From: a virus | Strand: one strand, 5' to 3' | Virus record (IMG/VR): IMGVR_UViG_3300017991_000096 | Coordinates: 1 to 64,000 of that record | Length of the DNA stretch: 64,000 bases | Shown here: positions 1 to 7,992 of the stretch, in pieces | How the letters are laid out: every line of letters starts with the position of its first letter | Numbering within the stretch: the first letter of the stretch is position 1 | Position numbers and translations under genes: made by a program | The notes under the pieces: generated by a model | Seen by the model: the letters and a program-made list of their open reading frames with translations, nothing else | What the model was told of the DNA's origin: nothing | Databases searched by the model: none

Positions 1-876
1 CTCTGCTCGACGTGCGGCGGACGTATCGTTGAGGTGTTGGATACCAAGGGGCCCTTCCCTCGCACTGTCAAGAAGTGCTTTCACATCGACCCCAACGACT
101 TTTCGTTCCTGACGCCTGATCAGGTGCGGATCAAATACATCCGCCAACACTCCTTCGGTCAGGAGCTACGCGAGGCCGAGTTCGGGCAGATCAAGCAAGA
201 GCACAAGCAGAAGTCTGCGAGCTACTGGGATCCGCAGCCCGAGGAGGCGCAGCAGGAGTACGAGGACAAGCGCCGCGCCGAGAAGGACGCCGTCCTAGAG
301 TCTCGTCAGCAACTCAAGGCAGAGGAAAAGAGGGGCGAGGAGACAGGCGAGTCCGCCGCTACCCGGCCCAAGGTCAAGACGCCCAGCATCGAGGCCCAGC
401 CCCCGAAGATGATGGGTGACATCGTCCTCCCGCCTGAGCCCGAGGAGGTCATGCTCTCGACCGTCTGGATCCACCCCACGACGGGCGAGCGCGTCAACGT
501 GGACAGGCAGCGCATGATGCTGGTCCCGATGGACTGCCCCAACCCGCAGTACCTCGACCCGTTCAGCACGAGGGTCGTCATGCGTGACGCCCTGCCACGC
601 GATCACTCCCTCGACTTCAACCTGTTCCGCGAGATGCTCAAGGAGGGCTTGGTGTCGAAGGCGTGGGTCCGTCGCAGGCTGCCCATCATCGACGAGAAGG
701 AGTACGAGCAGATCGAGCGGGAGATCCAAGAGGAGAAGGTGGACACTGCTCGACCCGGAGGCTCCGAGACTGAGGACAAGGCAGAGGCGGCTCCGCGTGA
801 GTCCGAACTTGACCGTGCGATGAACGGCGCGAGCGGCCACAACTCCAAGGAACCCAAGAAGGACAAAGAGGTCTGA
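1..876 (+). CDS. Partial gene (5' end outside window), zinc-knuckle protein of unknown function
   Basis: The reading frame is open from base 1, and its first codons encode a C-S-T-C-G-G zinc knuckle. The true start therefore lies upstream, and the GTG at 34 is probably internal. The 291 visible residues contain the N-terminal CxxC, another Cys about 20 residues later, a charged Glu/Arg/Lys-rich stretch around residues 50-110 that looks helical, and a Lys/Glu-rich C-terminus. I do not recognise the family. Its position upstream of the small head-proximal genes suggests a packaging or head-assembly role, but this is inferred from location only. The stop is followed after two bases by the next ATG. 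Confidence 0.75.
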   Translation, partial: LCSTCGGRIVEVLDTKGPFPRTVKKCFHIDPNDFSFLTPDQVRIKYIRQHSFGQELREAEFGQIKQEHKQKSASYWDPQPEEAQQEYEDKRRAEKDAVLESRQQLKAEEKRGEETGESAATRPKVKTPSIEAQPPKMMGDIVLPPEPEEVMLSTVWIHPTTGERVNVDRQRMMLVPMDCPNPQYLDPFSTRVVMRDALPRDHSLDFNLFREMLKEGLVSKAWVRRRLPIIDEKEYEQIEREIQEEKVDTARPGGSETEDKAEAAPRESELDRAMNGASGHNSKEPKKDKEV

Positions 877-878
877 CG

Positions 879-1361
879 ATGGCGGGTCCGAACCACTGGC
901 AACCCTCGCTGCTCGCGGTCCCCTCGATGGGGACGCTCGACCCCGTGGACTCCCGCGTCACCGCGCTCAAGGAGTTCAACATCAGCCGGAAGTCAACGGG
1001 CAGCATCGACGGCGCCCAGCGCCTCTACGCCTCCGAGTCCGAGGACCCCAACGTGGTCGCTCCTTTTCTGGAGCGAAACATGCAGAATGACTACCAGAAT
1101 CGGTGGGTTCAGGACCGTCACTACCTTGTCATGCAAGGTGGTGATACCCTCTACCATACTCCGACCGACACGGCGCACCGGCAGAACCCCAGTCCTGCCC
1201 CTCGATTCCTCCCCGTATTCGACCGCCCTACTGAGGACCGCTCCGACGCGAGACGGGTCCGCAACCACGAGAGGGTTCCCTTCCCCGACCGAGCCACACA
1301 GCTTGGTCACTTCCCGAAGGGCGAGATCGACAACGTCAGGAACCGAGGAGGCTGGCCGTGA
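879..1361 (+). CDS. Hypothetical protein, head-proximal
   Basis: 160 residues from an ATG two bases after the previous stop. The next gene starts inside its last codons (GTGA-type overlap), so it belongs to the same operon. The protein is hydrophilic, rich in Arg, Asp and Pro, with no membrane segment, signal peptide or Cys cluster, and I recognise no domain. High third-position GC and tight coupling support it as real. A structural or accessory head role is inferred from position only. Confidence 0.75.
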   Translation: MAGPNHWQPSLLAVPSMGTLDPVDSRVTALKEFNISRKSTGSIDGAQRLYASESEDPNVVAPFLERNMQNDYQNRWVQDRHYLVMQGGDTLYHTPTDTAHRQNPSPAPRFLPVFDRPTEDRSDARRVRNHERVPFPDRATQLGHFPKGEIDNVRNRGGWP

Positions 1362-1843
1362 GCACAAGCGAAAAGGTGAAGCGACTCGTGGCGGCTGCCG
1401 GCGTCTCGGGAGTCAACAAGCCGAAGCTCACTCCGAAGCACCCGACCAAGAAAGGGATCGTGGTCGCCAAGGAGGGGGACAAGGTCAAGACCATCCGCTT
1501 CGGCGCGCAAGGCTACGGGCACAACTACTCCAAGGGCGCCCGCTCCAACTTCAAGTCCCGGCACGGCAAGAACATCAAGAAGGGGAAGATGAGTGCTGCC
1601 TACTGGGCCGACAAGAAGTTGTGGGCCGGCAAGGGCAAGAGCACAAAGGCGCCCCCGAAGGGTCAGAAGCATGTCAAGGGCAAGGGCGACAACGACGTGA
1701 CCCATGCCGGCGGTCTGTGTCACCACCCCTCGCACCGTTGCGCCCCAGGGGCCAATGGTGTGGCTGGGCTCAAGCATACCGGCGTCGCTGTGGACCTCGT
1801 GCAGAACATCTCCGGTGTTCCCATGGCTAGGGGGCGACGATGA
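1358..1843 (+). CDS. Small basic protein with shared HHGG/PSHR C-terminal module (copy A)
   Basis: 161 residues from GTG 1358, overlapping the previous gene by 4 bases. The first 115 residues are Lys/Gly-rich and basic. The last 46 residues (about 116-161) form a module with the pattern H-x-G-G-L-x-H-x-P-S-H-R ... G-x-K-H-[ST]-G ... L-V-Q-N-x-S-G-V-P. It recurs at the C-termini of the next two genes. Copy A has extra Cys residues at the first His cluster. Function unknown. Three tandem basic proteins with a common tail, placed before the scaffold and capsid genes, suggest internal head or DNA-binding proteins (inference). Confidence 0.75.
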   Translation: MSTSEKVKRLVAAAGVSGVNKPKLTPKHPTKKGIVVAKEGDKVKTIRFGAQGYGHNYSKGARSNFKSRHGKNIKKGKMSAAYWADKKLWAGKGKSTKAPPKGQKHVKGKGDNDVTHAGGLCHHPSHRCAPGANGVAGLKHTGVAVDLVQNISGVPMARGRR

Positions 1844-2229
1844 GTTGGCAGAGCACACCCGCACAGGTGATCTCAGGCGCAGACACACGCAAGAAGAAGC
1901 GCGCCAGCGACAAGGTCGCCACCGTGATGCAGGAGTTCAAGGCGGGCACCCTCCGCTCGGGCAAGCCCGGTCGCGGCAAGGGGCCCGAGGTGACCGATCG
2001 CAAGCAAGCCATCGCCATCGCCTTGAGCGAGGCTGGTGTCGCCGCGGACAAGCGGCAGAAGCGACGCCGCAAGAACGAGTCGAGCCATCACGGCGGCCTC
2101 GTTCACGGGCCATCACACCGACTCGACTGCGTCAACCCGGTGTGCGGCATCAAACACAGTGGCGAGCCCCGAACCATGCTCGCCCAGAACTACGCGGGTG
2201 TACCAGTGACGGAGAAGCGACATGGCTAA
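1840..2229 (+). CDS. Small basic protein with shared HHGG/PSHR C-terminal module (copy B)
   Basis: 129 residues; the ATG overlaps the upstream stop (ATGA). Residues 1-80 are Lys/Arg/Ala-rich and probably helical. Residues 83-129 carry the shared module (H-H-G-G-L-V-H-G-P-S-H-R, then N-P-V-C-G-I-K-H-S-G-E-P-R-T, then A-G-V-P). The gene overlaps the following one by 8 bases. The family is not recognised. The conserved tail between neighbours points to duplication and a common partner or destination. Confidence 0.75.
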   Translation: MSWQSTPAQVISGADTRKKKRASDKVATVMQEFKAGTLRSGKPGRGKGPEVTDRKQAIAIALSEAGVAADKRQKRRRKNESSHHGGLVHGPSHRLDCVNPVCGIKHSGEPRTMLAQNYAGVPVTEKRHG

Positions 2230-3193
2230 AAGCAAGATGGGTAAGAAGGGTAAGGGCGGAGGCGTCGATGGCTGGGTGACGATCAACGGCGCTCGTGTCC
2301 CCATCACCGGGGGCCAGCTTGGAGGCAAGGTTGGCAAGAAGGTCGCTCGGACCTCCAAGGGCAAGAAAACCGCCAAGTCCAAGAGCGGCGCCACCGCTTC
2401 GAGCGGCGCTAGCAAGGCCAAGAAGTCCTCGAAAAACAGCGCGGCTGCGGCTGCCAAGAAGGTCGGCAAGAAGGCTCCGGCGAAGGAGCAGTCGAAGGCA
2501 GCCGCAAAGAAGTTCCGCAAGAACGTCACGGCGCAGCGCAAGGCCGAGCAGGCGGCCGAGGTCAAGAAGCATGGCGCCAAGACTGTCGCCCGTGAGCGAA
2601 AGTCTCTCGAAAAGGGCCGGAACCCCGAGAAGGGCAGCAACAAGAAGTCCTCAGCGTCGAAGGCTACCAAGGCCCACTACGAATCTTTGGTAGCCAAGGG
2701 CATGTCGAAGGACAAGGCCCGCGCACAGGCTGCTGCGAAGTACGCCGAGCTACAAGGCGGAGGCAGGAAGTCAGGGCAAAAGGCGTTCAAGGAGTACACC
2801 ACCCGCCAGCAGTGGCACGGGAAGGCGAAGGAGAAGCGCGCCGCAGGCGATGACAGAGGAGCCGCAGCCACTTCTCGCGTTTCGGTGCGGCCCTTCATGC
2901 GGAAGGAGCGGGACAGGTGGCGCAGCAAGAAGGGCAACGAGTCCTCCCACCACGGGGCACTCGTCCACGGTCCTGCCCACCGCGTCGGCGGGTCGAACCC
3001 CATCGCTGGCATCGTTCACTCGAACGAGCCACGCACGAACCTCGTGCAAGATCTCAGCGGTAACCCCACCACCGCTGGTAGAAGAACGGGCCCAGGACCG
3101 GAGGCCCACGTCCGACCGCTGATGCCGGGTGGCGTCAGAGTGGGCGGCGGACGAACCATGGGCACCCTGGCCCGTTACGGAGGAAAGAAGTGA
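2222..3193 (+). CDS. Lys/Ala-rich histone-H1-like protein with shared C-terminal module (copy C)
   Basis: 323 residues. The N-terminus carries W-V-T-I-N-G-A-R-V-P-I (residues about 18-28), reminiscent of a short motif seen near the ends of some phage head proteins. Residues 30-140 are a long, low-complexity Lys/Ala/Ser tract resembling bacterial H1-like proteins. Residues 243-290 hold copy C of the H-H-G-A-L-V-H-G-P-A-H-R ... N-E-P-R-T ... S-G-N-P module. A Gly/Arg-rich tail follows. Strong positive charge suggests nucleic-acid binding, perhaps an internal head or condensing protein; this is inference. Confidence 0.75.
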   Translation: MAKSKMGKKGKGGGVDGWVTINGARVPITGGQLGGKVGKKVARTSKGKKTAKSKSGATASSGASKAKKSSKNSAAAAAKKVGKKAPAKEQSKAAAKKFRKNVTAQRKAEQAAEVKKHGAKTVARERKSLEKGRNPEKGSNKKSSASKATKAHYESLVAKGMSKDKARAQAAAKYAELQGGGRKSGQKAFKEYTTRQQWHGKAKEKRAAGDDRGAAATSRVSVRPFMRKERDRWRSKKGNESSHHGALVHGPAHRVGGSNPIAGIVHSNEPRTNLVQDLSGNPTTAGRRTGPGPEAHVRPLMPGGVRVGGGRTMGTLARYGGKK

Positions 3194-3567
3194 TGAAGCA
3201 CGGCAACATGAGTCACAAGGGCACGAAGTCTGGCGACAGCAACTACATGGGATCGAAGCAAGGACACATGGGTCCTGGCTCCTACCCGCGGCGCCCTGGG
3301 TCGGGCATGAACACGGGCGCCCGCGCGACGGGTGGGACCATGCAGCATGACGGCATCGCCAACTGCCGCGACTGCATGAAAACCAAGGCTCGTGGTCGCA
3401 TGATGGGCAACAAGGCCGCGGCCTCCATCCAGTCCCTCACCAGCCGCGAGATGGGGATGGCGGAGCGTCCGTCATCTGTGGGCGGTGTCCACGGGCACAA
3501 GACCCGCCTCGGTCAACCTCACAACCCCGCCATGGCGGGCTACGGCAAGAAGAAGTCGTCCTGCTAG
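3193..3567 (+). CDS. Gly/Met/His-rich small protein
   Basis: 124 residues from ATG 3193, which overlaps the upstream TGA by one base (TGATG). A purine-rich AGGAAAG lies about 6 bases upstream; a GTG three bases earlier is an alternative. Composition is unusual: many Gly, Met, His, Ser and Lys, a single C-R-D-C knuckle around residues 55-58, and a Lys-Lys-Lys-Ser-Ser-Cys terminus. Probably disordered. No family recognised; it belongs to the run of small head-proximal proteins. Confidence 0.65.
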   Translation: MKHGNMSHKGTKSGDSNYMGSKQGHMGPGSYPRRPGSGMNTGARATGGTMQHDGIANCRDCMKTKARGRMMGNKAAASIQSLTSREMGMAERPSSVGGVHGHKTRLGQPHNPAMAGYGKKKSSC

Positions 3568-3810
3568 ATGGCACGGGGACGCACCAGTACGACTGAGCCG
3601 TGGCTTGCGGGCACCGGCTACCAAGGTCGAACCATCCTTGCCGTCACCGGAGCGGGGCGCGGTCGCGCTACTCGTGACGTGGCGCTCAAGGGCGGTGTCA
3701 AGCGCGTCCCCGTCCCCATCCTTCAAGACCTCATCCTGGTGGAGAAGGGCTATGAGCCCAAATACAGCGGGCTGACACTCGCAGAAGTAGAGAAGCTGAG
3801 AACGGGTTGA
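3568..3810 (+). CDS. Small hypothetical protein
   Basis: 80 residues, starting at an ATG immediately after the previous stop. Contains a Gly/Arg-rich N-terminal half and a short hydrophobic stretch (V-P-I-L-Q-D-L-I-L-V-E-K-G-Y) near residues 49-62. That could be a small folded segment, as in phage proteins of the 'K-G-Y' connector type, but I cannot assign a family. Spacing and codon bias match the neighbours. Confidence 0.6.
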   Translation: MARGRTSTTEPWLAGTGYQGRTILAVTGAGRGRATRDVALKGGVKRVPVPILQDLILVEKGYEPKYSGLTLAEVEKLRTG

Positions 3811-3847
3811 AACTCCGTCAAGGCTCAAGCTATACAGGGAGATACGC

Positions 3848-4186
3848 ATGGTCGATACGATGCAACCTCGCGGAGCCGGCAAGAAGGTCGGACACCAGTA
3901 TCCTCCCCTCTACGTCGAGGAGGAGGAGAAGGATGGGGTAGAGATGCTCTACCCTGCCGCCAAGCGCGGCATGGGCGGTGTGACAGGAGCGAACACCGCC
4001 AAATGCCCCTACGGCAACACAGTCCTCGCCGCTGCCGTCAAGACGGACAGCGGTATGGGAGAACCCCGTGGCGAAGCTCCGGGGCTCAACCTTGCCTACG
4101 GTAACGTAGGCATGGGAGACGCCAACGACATGGTACGGGATCGAACCCCGCGCCCCACCCTCAACCGCAGAAAGCAGAAAGGCTAG
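3848..4186 (+). CDS. Small hypothetical protein
   Basis: 112 residues, preceded by GGGAGAT about 7 bases before ATG. The acidic V-E-E-E-E-K-D stretch near residue 25 contrasts with a basic C-terminal tail ending R-R-K-Q-K-G. One Cys, no membrane segment, no recognisable domain. It is part of the operon leading to the scaffold-like and capsid genes. Confidence 0.6.
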   Translation: MVDTMQPRGAGKKVGHQYPPLYVEEEEKDGVEMLYPAAKRGMGGVTGANTAKCPYGNTVLAAAVKTDSGMGEPRGEAPGLNLAYGNVGMGDANDMVRDRTPRPTLNRRKQKG

Positions 4187-4192
4187 AAAGCC

Positions 4193-4471
4193 ATGATGAA
4201 GTCCAGCACCGGACAGGGCGCAGCGGCCCGTCCCACCGTCGATGTCACCCGTGAGGGCAAGTACCCCAACGACAACACCTCTGGCGAGCGCAGCCAGGGT
4301 GAGGTCGCGGGGGCCGGCAGCATCTACGCCGCCGTGCTCAACGAGCGCCCGAACATCAGCAACCCGCGCAACCAGGGCCCGGTTCGAGCGCACAGCCGCG
4401 TCGGCAAGTCCACCATCCCTATCGCCATGGTGCGAACTCGTCAGGATGGCAAGGTCGCCGGCTCGATGTAG
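4193..4471 (+). CDS. Small hypothetical protein
   Basis: 92 residues; two ATG codons in a row give equally possible starts at 4193 and 4196. Gly, Ser, Asn and Arg dominate, suggesting a flexible protein. No Cys and no membrane segment. Last of the small head-proximal genes before the scaffold-like gene, which follows after 30 bases. Function unknown. Confidence 0.6.
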   Translation: MMKSSTGQGAAARPTVDVTREGKYPNDNTSGERSQGEVAGAGSIYAAVLNERPNISNPRNQGPVRAHSRVGKSTIPIAMVRTRQDGKVAGSM

Positions 4472-4501
4472 CCTACCGGGCCCCAACTAGGAGACGAACC
4501 A

Positions 4502-5788
4502 GTGAACCTCAACCGACTCAACTCGATGGGTGACCTCCTCGGCCTGTTCAACCAGGCCCCCGGTCAGCCCGTACCCGCCCCACAACAGGCCCCGCAACAG
4601 ACCACGTTCGACCCGAACGACCCCGCGGTCCAGGCCGCGATGCAGCTAGCCCGACAGCAAGAGCGGGACGCTCGCATCGCGGAGATCGAACGCCTCAAGT
4701 CAGAGAACTCGGGCCTCAAGACCCAGGTCACCGACGTGAACTCGCGTCTCGGTGCTCTGGAGAAGCAAGCTCAGCAAGCCGCCGAGCAAGCCAAGGCCGC
4801 CGAGATGGCGAAGATGAAACCCGACGAGAAGGTCCAGGCCCAACTACAGGCCCTACAGGACGAACTCAAGCGGTCCCGTGAGGAGCAACAGCGCACCGTC
4901 TCGGAGGCCAACAAGCGGGTGGAGGCGTGGCAGATCGAGAGCGAGAAGAACGCCATCATCGCCAAGCACAACGGTCAGGTCGATCCTCTCGCACTCGACA
5001 CCTCCAGCATTGAGGCGCTCCGCGCTTCGGAGGGTCGGGCTGTCCAGACCTACCAGGCAACCCGACAGCACTTCTTCTCGCAGTTCCAGCAGGAGATGCA
5101 GTTCCTCCAGCAGCAGGAGGCATCTCACAACCAGCAGCAGGTTGAGCAGCTTCCGAGCTACCCACCCGGCTACGGTATGCCTACTCCCAACAATGCCGGC
5201 TCACCCGCGCCGGCACAGGCCAACGGGGCACCTCCCCAGTTCACTCACCCCCAGATCGACGGCGGCCAGTCCTACGCTGCCGTGCGGCAGATGGCTCACG
5301 GTCGCGTCGTGCAACAGGCACCCGCGCCCAACGGCCAGCCGTTCTTCCAACCGCAGTACCCCCAACAGCAGCAGCCAGGGGCAGTCCAGCAACCGCAGGG
5401 CTCCCCCACCGGGCCGGTTCAGCCGGCTCACATGCAGCCACAGCAGCAACAGCCGCAGTGGCAGGGACAGCCGCAGCAGCCCCCACAAGGGCAGCAGCAG
5501 CCGTTGGTCGCGCCGCTACCGGATCCGAACCGGCAAGCCAGCGACCCCGCCCGCAACCTCACTCAGACTGAGGTCGCAGGTGCCATCGAGCACGCCAGAG
5601 CCATCGTGGAACAGCGACGAGGTTCTGGGGGGCTCTCGACTACCTCACGGGCTGCCACGGCAGCCCTACAGGCAGATCGTAAGGCTGGGGGTCATCAACC
5701 CAACGTCAACCTCCCCACGCCCACCACCGGGTTTGGGGGTAACCTGATGAATCACCCGATGGCGGCTCCCCGACCGGGGACCGTCTAA
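4502..5788 (+). CDS. Putative scaffold-like protein (coiled coil plus Gln/Pro-rich region)
   Basis: 428 residues from GTG 4502, with an AGGAG ribosome-binding site 7 bases upstream. Residues about 42-157 form a Glu/Lys/Gln/Ala heptad-like coiled coil. Residues about 205-350 are a Gln/Pro/Gly-rich disordered region with many Q-Q-P and P-Q-Q repeats. It lies immediately upstream of the major capsid gene. A long helical acidic/basic protein just before the capsid gene is the usual place and shape for a head scaffold, so that role is inferred. The long Gln/Pro tract is atypical, and no protease domain was seen. Confidence 0.55.
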   Translation: MNLNRLNSMGDLLGLFNQAPGQPVPAPQQAPQQTTFDPNDPAVQAAMQLARQQERDARIAEIERLKSENSGLKTQVTDVNSRLGALEKQAQQAAEQAKAAEMAKMKPDEKVQAQLQALQDELKRSREEQQRTVSEANKRVEAWQIESEKNAIIAKHNGQVDPLALDTSSIEALRASEGRAVQTYQATRQHFFSQFQQEMQFLQQQEASHNQQQVEQLPSYPPGYGMPTPNNAGSPAPAQANGAPPQFTHPQIDGGQSYAAVRQMAHGRVVQQAPAPNGQPFFQPQYPQQQQPGAVQQPQGSPTGPVQPAHMQPQQQQPQWQGQPQQPPQGQQQPLVAPLPDPNRQASDPARNLTQTEVAGAIEHARAIVEQRRGSGGLSTTSRAATAALQADRKAGGHQPNVNLPTPTTGFGGNLMNHPMAAPRPGTV

Positions 5789-5798
5789 CCTCACCACC

Positions 5799-5821
5799 GG
5801 CCAAGGGGTAGCCCCCTGGCC
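5799..5821 (+). other. Intergenic hairpin upstream of the capsid gene
   Basis: An inverted repeat GGCCA...TGGCC is extended by GGGG...CCCC with one internal mismatch, between the scaffold-like stop and the capsid ATG. There is no following T-run, so it is not a classical terminator. It may stabilise or process the abundant capsid mRNA. Confidence 0.5.
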
Positions 5822-5835
5822 CAAGGAGTTCAAAG

Positions 5836-6819
5836 ATGCCAAGCGTTCTGAACACCGCAGCGGCCCAGGGGGCCGGTTTCAACCAGCTTCTCGCGGCAAC
5901 CCGAGACGTGTTCTCGGCCGAGATCTGGTTCGCTGCACTTCCCATCCTCAAGTTCGACCAGTTCACGACCAAGCGCACCGAGCTTGGTGTGCAGCCCGGC
6001 CGCACCATCCAGATCCCGCGCTACGGCAACATCAAGCGCGGCGGTCGTCTCACCGAGGGCAAGCGCCTCAAGACGCAGGCGATGAGTCTCTCGCAGCAGA
6101 GCATCACCGTCTACGAGTACGGCAACGCCATCGCGTTCTCGGAGTACCTGCTCCAGACCAGCTTCTACGACCAGCTTGCCGCTGCGTCCATGCTGCTGGG
6201 TCGTGACATGGCCGTCGTCCTCGACACGGTGCTGCGCGACGCGATCCTCAACGCCCAGAGCGTCGTGTTCGGCGGTCAGAAAACCGCGCGCAACCTCGTC
6301 GTCGCGGCCGACACCTTCGACACCATCGTCATCAAGGATGCGGTCGAGACGCTGGAGACGAACAACACCCCGAAGTGGGCCGGCGATCACTACATCTGCT
6401 TCATGCACCCGCACCAGGCGCGGTCCCTGCGTGACGACAACGACTGGATCAACGCCTCGCTCTACAGCGGTGCGACCCAGATCTACACGGGCGAGATCGG
6501 CCGCTACGAGGACGTGCGGTTCATCTCCACCACGGTGATGCCCAACGGGGCCAACCCCGCGATCGACCCCGACACGGGTGACTACGTGGACATCGGCTTC
6601 GACCCCGACCTCGAACTCGGGGCCGGTGGCAACCAGGTCACCATCTACCAGGCGGTGTTCTTCGGGGAGTACAGCCTCGGACACGCCACCGCGCTCCCCG
6701 TCGAGCTACGCGACAACGGGGTCGAGGACTTCGGGCGCGAGCACGGGCTCGCCTGGTACTCCATCTGGGGCCAGAACATCCTCGAAGATGTCAACATCGT
6801 GGTCGCGGAGACTGCGTAA
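5836..6819 (+). CDS. Major capsid protein, N4-gp56-like (HK97 fold)
   Basis: 327 residues, ATG preceded by AAGGAG. The pattern of an N-terminal 'F-A-A-L-P-I-L-K-F-D-Q-F' segment, then 'G-R-T-I-Q-I-P-R-Y-G-N', then 'L-T-E-G-K-R-L', then a Y-G-N-A-I-A-F-S-E stretch matches my recollection of the N4-gp56 family of major capsid proteins. Length fits that family. It would form the icosahedral shell. It sits between the scaffold-like gene and small accessory head genes, as expected, and has very strong codon bias consistent with high expression. Confidence 0.8.
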   Translation: MPSVLNTAAAQGAGFNQLLAATRDVFSAEIWFAALPILKFDQFTTKRTELGVQPGRTIQIPRYGNIKRGGRLTEGKRLKTQAMSLSQQSITVYEYGNAIAFSEYLLQTSFYDQLAAASMLLGRDMAVVLDTVLRDAILNAQSVVFGGQKTARNLVVAADTFDTIVIKDAVETLETNNTPKWAGDHYICFMHPHQARSLRDDNDWINASLYSGATQIYTGEIGRYEDVRFISTTVMPNGANPAIDPDTGDYVDIGFDPDLELGAGGNQVTIYQAVFFGEYSLGHATALPVELRDNGVEDFGREHGLAWYSIWGQNILEDVNIVVAETA

Positions 6820-6866
6820 CCCTCAACCAACCGGCATACCAAGCAAGGTAGAAAGGAAAAGCAGTC

Positions 6867-7583
6867 ATGGCAAACGCAACCAGCAACGCCCGAGTCGATG
6901 CTGCGGCCCGTACCCTCACTGACGAGAAGGAGCAGCGCTCCCGTGCAGTGATGGAGGCCGCGGTGATGGCCGACGCCGATACCCTGGAGTGGGTTCGGGA
7001 CGCTCTCGTCAGCGAGGCGGCCTATCCCCACATGGGCCTCGATGTCTACACCCACGACGGAGGTCTGGAGAACACCACTCCCGCCGCCACCTACGCGAAC
7101 ACCGATGGTGACACGATCACCTTCCAGTTCTTCGACCCCGACGCCGCCGACGACGACCGCGTCATCGGCAGTGCCGCGGATCTCGGCCAGCCCGACCGGC
7201 TGTTCACCGAAGTCGTTCACACCCTCGCGGGCGTGACCGCTGGAGCCGCTACGCCGGCCCAGATCGCGGCGTCTCTGAACGGGGACGCGGAGTTCTCCAA
7301 GTGGGCCTACGCGGCGGCCGGCGCCATCTCGGCAAACGGCGTCGCCGTGTTCCCTCGTGGGCTTCGCGGCCAGGCGAGGGTCACGGGCGTGTCGGCTGCG
7401 GCCGGCATCGTCTACCCCGGCACCACGGTCAAGAACGCGGAGCGCACCTTCACCCGCGTGGGGCCCCTCATGGGCGGATCGGGGTGGGACGTGTCCTACG
7501 CCGCTGCGACCAAGACGGTCGTCGTCACCAACAACACGGGCGGCCCGGTCAGCCGTGTCGCCGCGGTCATCCACAACCTCTGA
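6867..7583 (+). CDS. Putative capsid accessory (decoration/fibre-like) protein
   Basis: 238 residues, directly downstream of the capsid gene, with a GAAAGGAAAAG ribosome-binding region. The N-terminal 60 residues look helical; the rest is Ala/Thr/Gly/Val-rich and probably beta-structured. No Cys, signal peptide or membrane segment. A head decoration or accessory structural role is inferred from position and composition; no family recognised. Confidence 0.6.
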   Translation: MANATSNARVDAAARTLTDEKEQRSRAVMEAAVMADADTLEWVRDALVSEAAYPHMGLDVYTHDGGLENTTPAATYANTDGDTITFQFFDPDAADDDRVIGSAADLGQPDRLFTEVVHTLAGVTAGAATPAQIAASLNGDAEFSKWAYAAAGAISANGVAVFPRGLRGQARVTGVSAAAGIVYPGTTVKNAERTFTRVGPLMGGSGWDVSYAAATKTVVVTNNTGGPVSRVAAVIHNL

Positions 7584-7603
7584 TCGTGAACCTCTCGACC
7601 GCT

Positions 7604-7623
7604 GAGGGCCCTTCGGGGCCCTC
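7604..7623 (+). other. Perfect 8-bp UUCG hairpin between head genes
   Basis: GAGGGCCC-TTCG-GGGCCCTC is a perfect inverted repeat with a stabilising UUCG tetraloop, 20 bases after the accessory-protein stop. No T-tract follows, so efficient intrinsic termination is unlikely. An mRNA 3'-end stabiliser or weak attenuator is more plausible. Confidence 0.65.
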
Positions 7624-7641
7624 GGTACATGGAGTCCCTAC

Positions 7642-7992
7642 GTGTCCAAGAACCGCAACAAGAAGTCCGGCGAGTTCACCCCGAAAACCTCCACGGAAGC
7701 CGAAGCCGCCGAAGCCGAAGCCCCGCCCGCGGAGTTCTCCACCGAGCGACCGCCGGAACCCGAACCCGTCACGGCCGAGATGGTCGTACCGGAGAGGGCT
7801 CAACCGCCCACTCCACCTGCTGTCCGAGTTCGTGCTGTCGCGGACCCCGACCAGATGGTGACCATTCGCCCACTCACCACCGTCAAGCGCATCCGCATCG
7901 GGACCAAGTGGTACTCCTTCCTCAAGGGGAAGGCGTGCATGGTTCCGGCCAACGCGGTCCCGCACTTGCGGCGTAAGAGCATCATCGGATGA
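7642..7992 (+). CDS. Small head-neck hypothetical protein
   Basis: 116 residues from GTG 7642. Residues 1-70 are Glu/Ala/Pro-rich and disordered. Residues about 72-116 form a compact basic segment (V-K-R-I-R-I-G-T-K-W-Y-S-F-L-K-G-K ... V-P-x-x-A-V-P-H-L-R-R-K) of the type seen in small phage proteins encoded after the capsid gene. The last codons overlap the next gene by 4 bases. Function unknown. Confidence 0.6.
   Translation: MSKNRNKKSGEFTPKTSTEAEAAEAEAPPAEFSTERPPEPEPVTAEMVVPERAQPPTPPAVRVRAVADPDQMVTIRPLTTVKRIRIGTKWYSFLKGKACMVPANAVPHLRRKSIIG

Noticed and set aside
34-36. GTG 34 as the true start of the first gene
   Set aside because: The frame is open to base 1 and encodes a zinc knuckle immediately upstream, so the gene begins outside the window.
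4878-5747. 289-codon second + strand frame inside the scaffold-like gene
   Set aside because: Ser/Arg/Pro-rich shadow caused by the Gln/Pro repeats; no independent ribosome-binding site.
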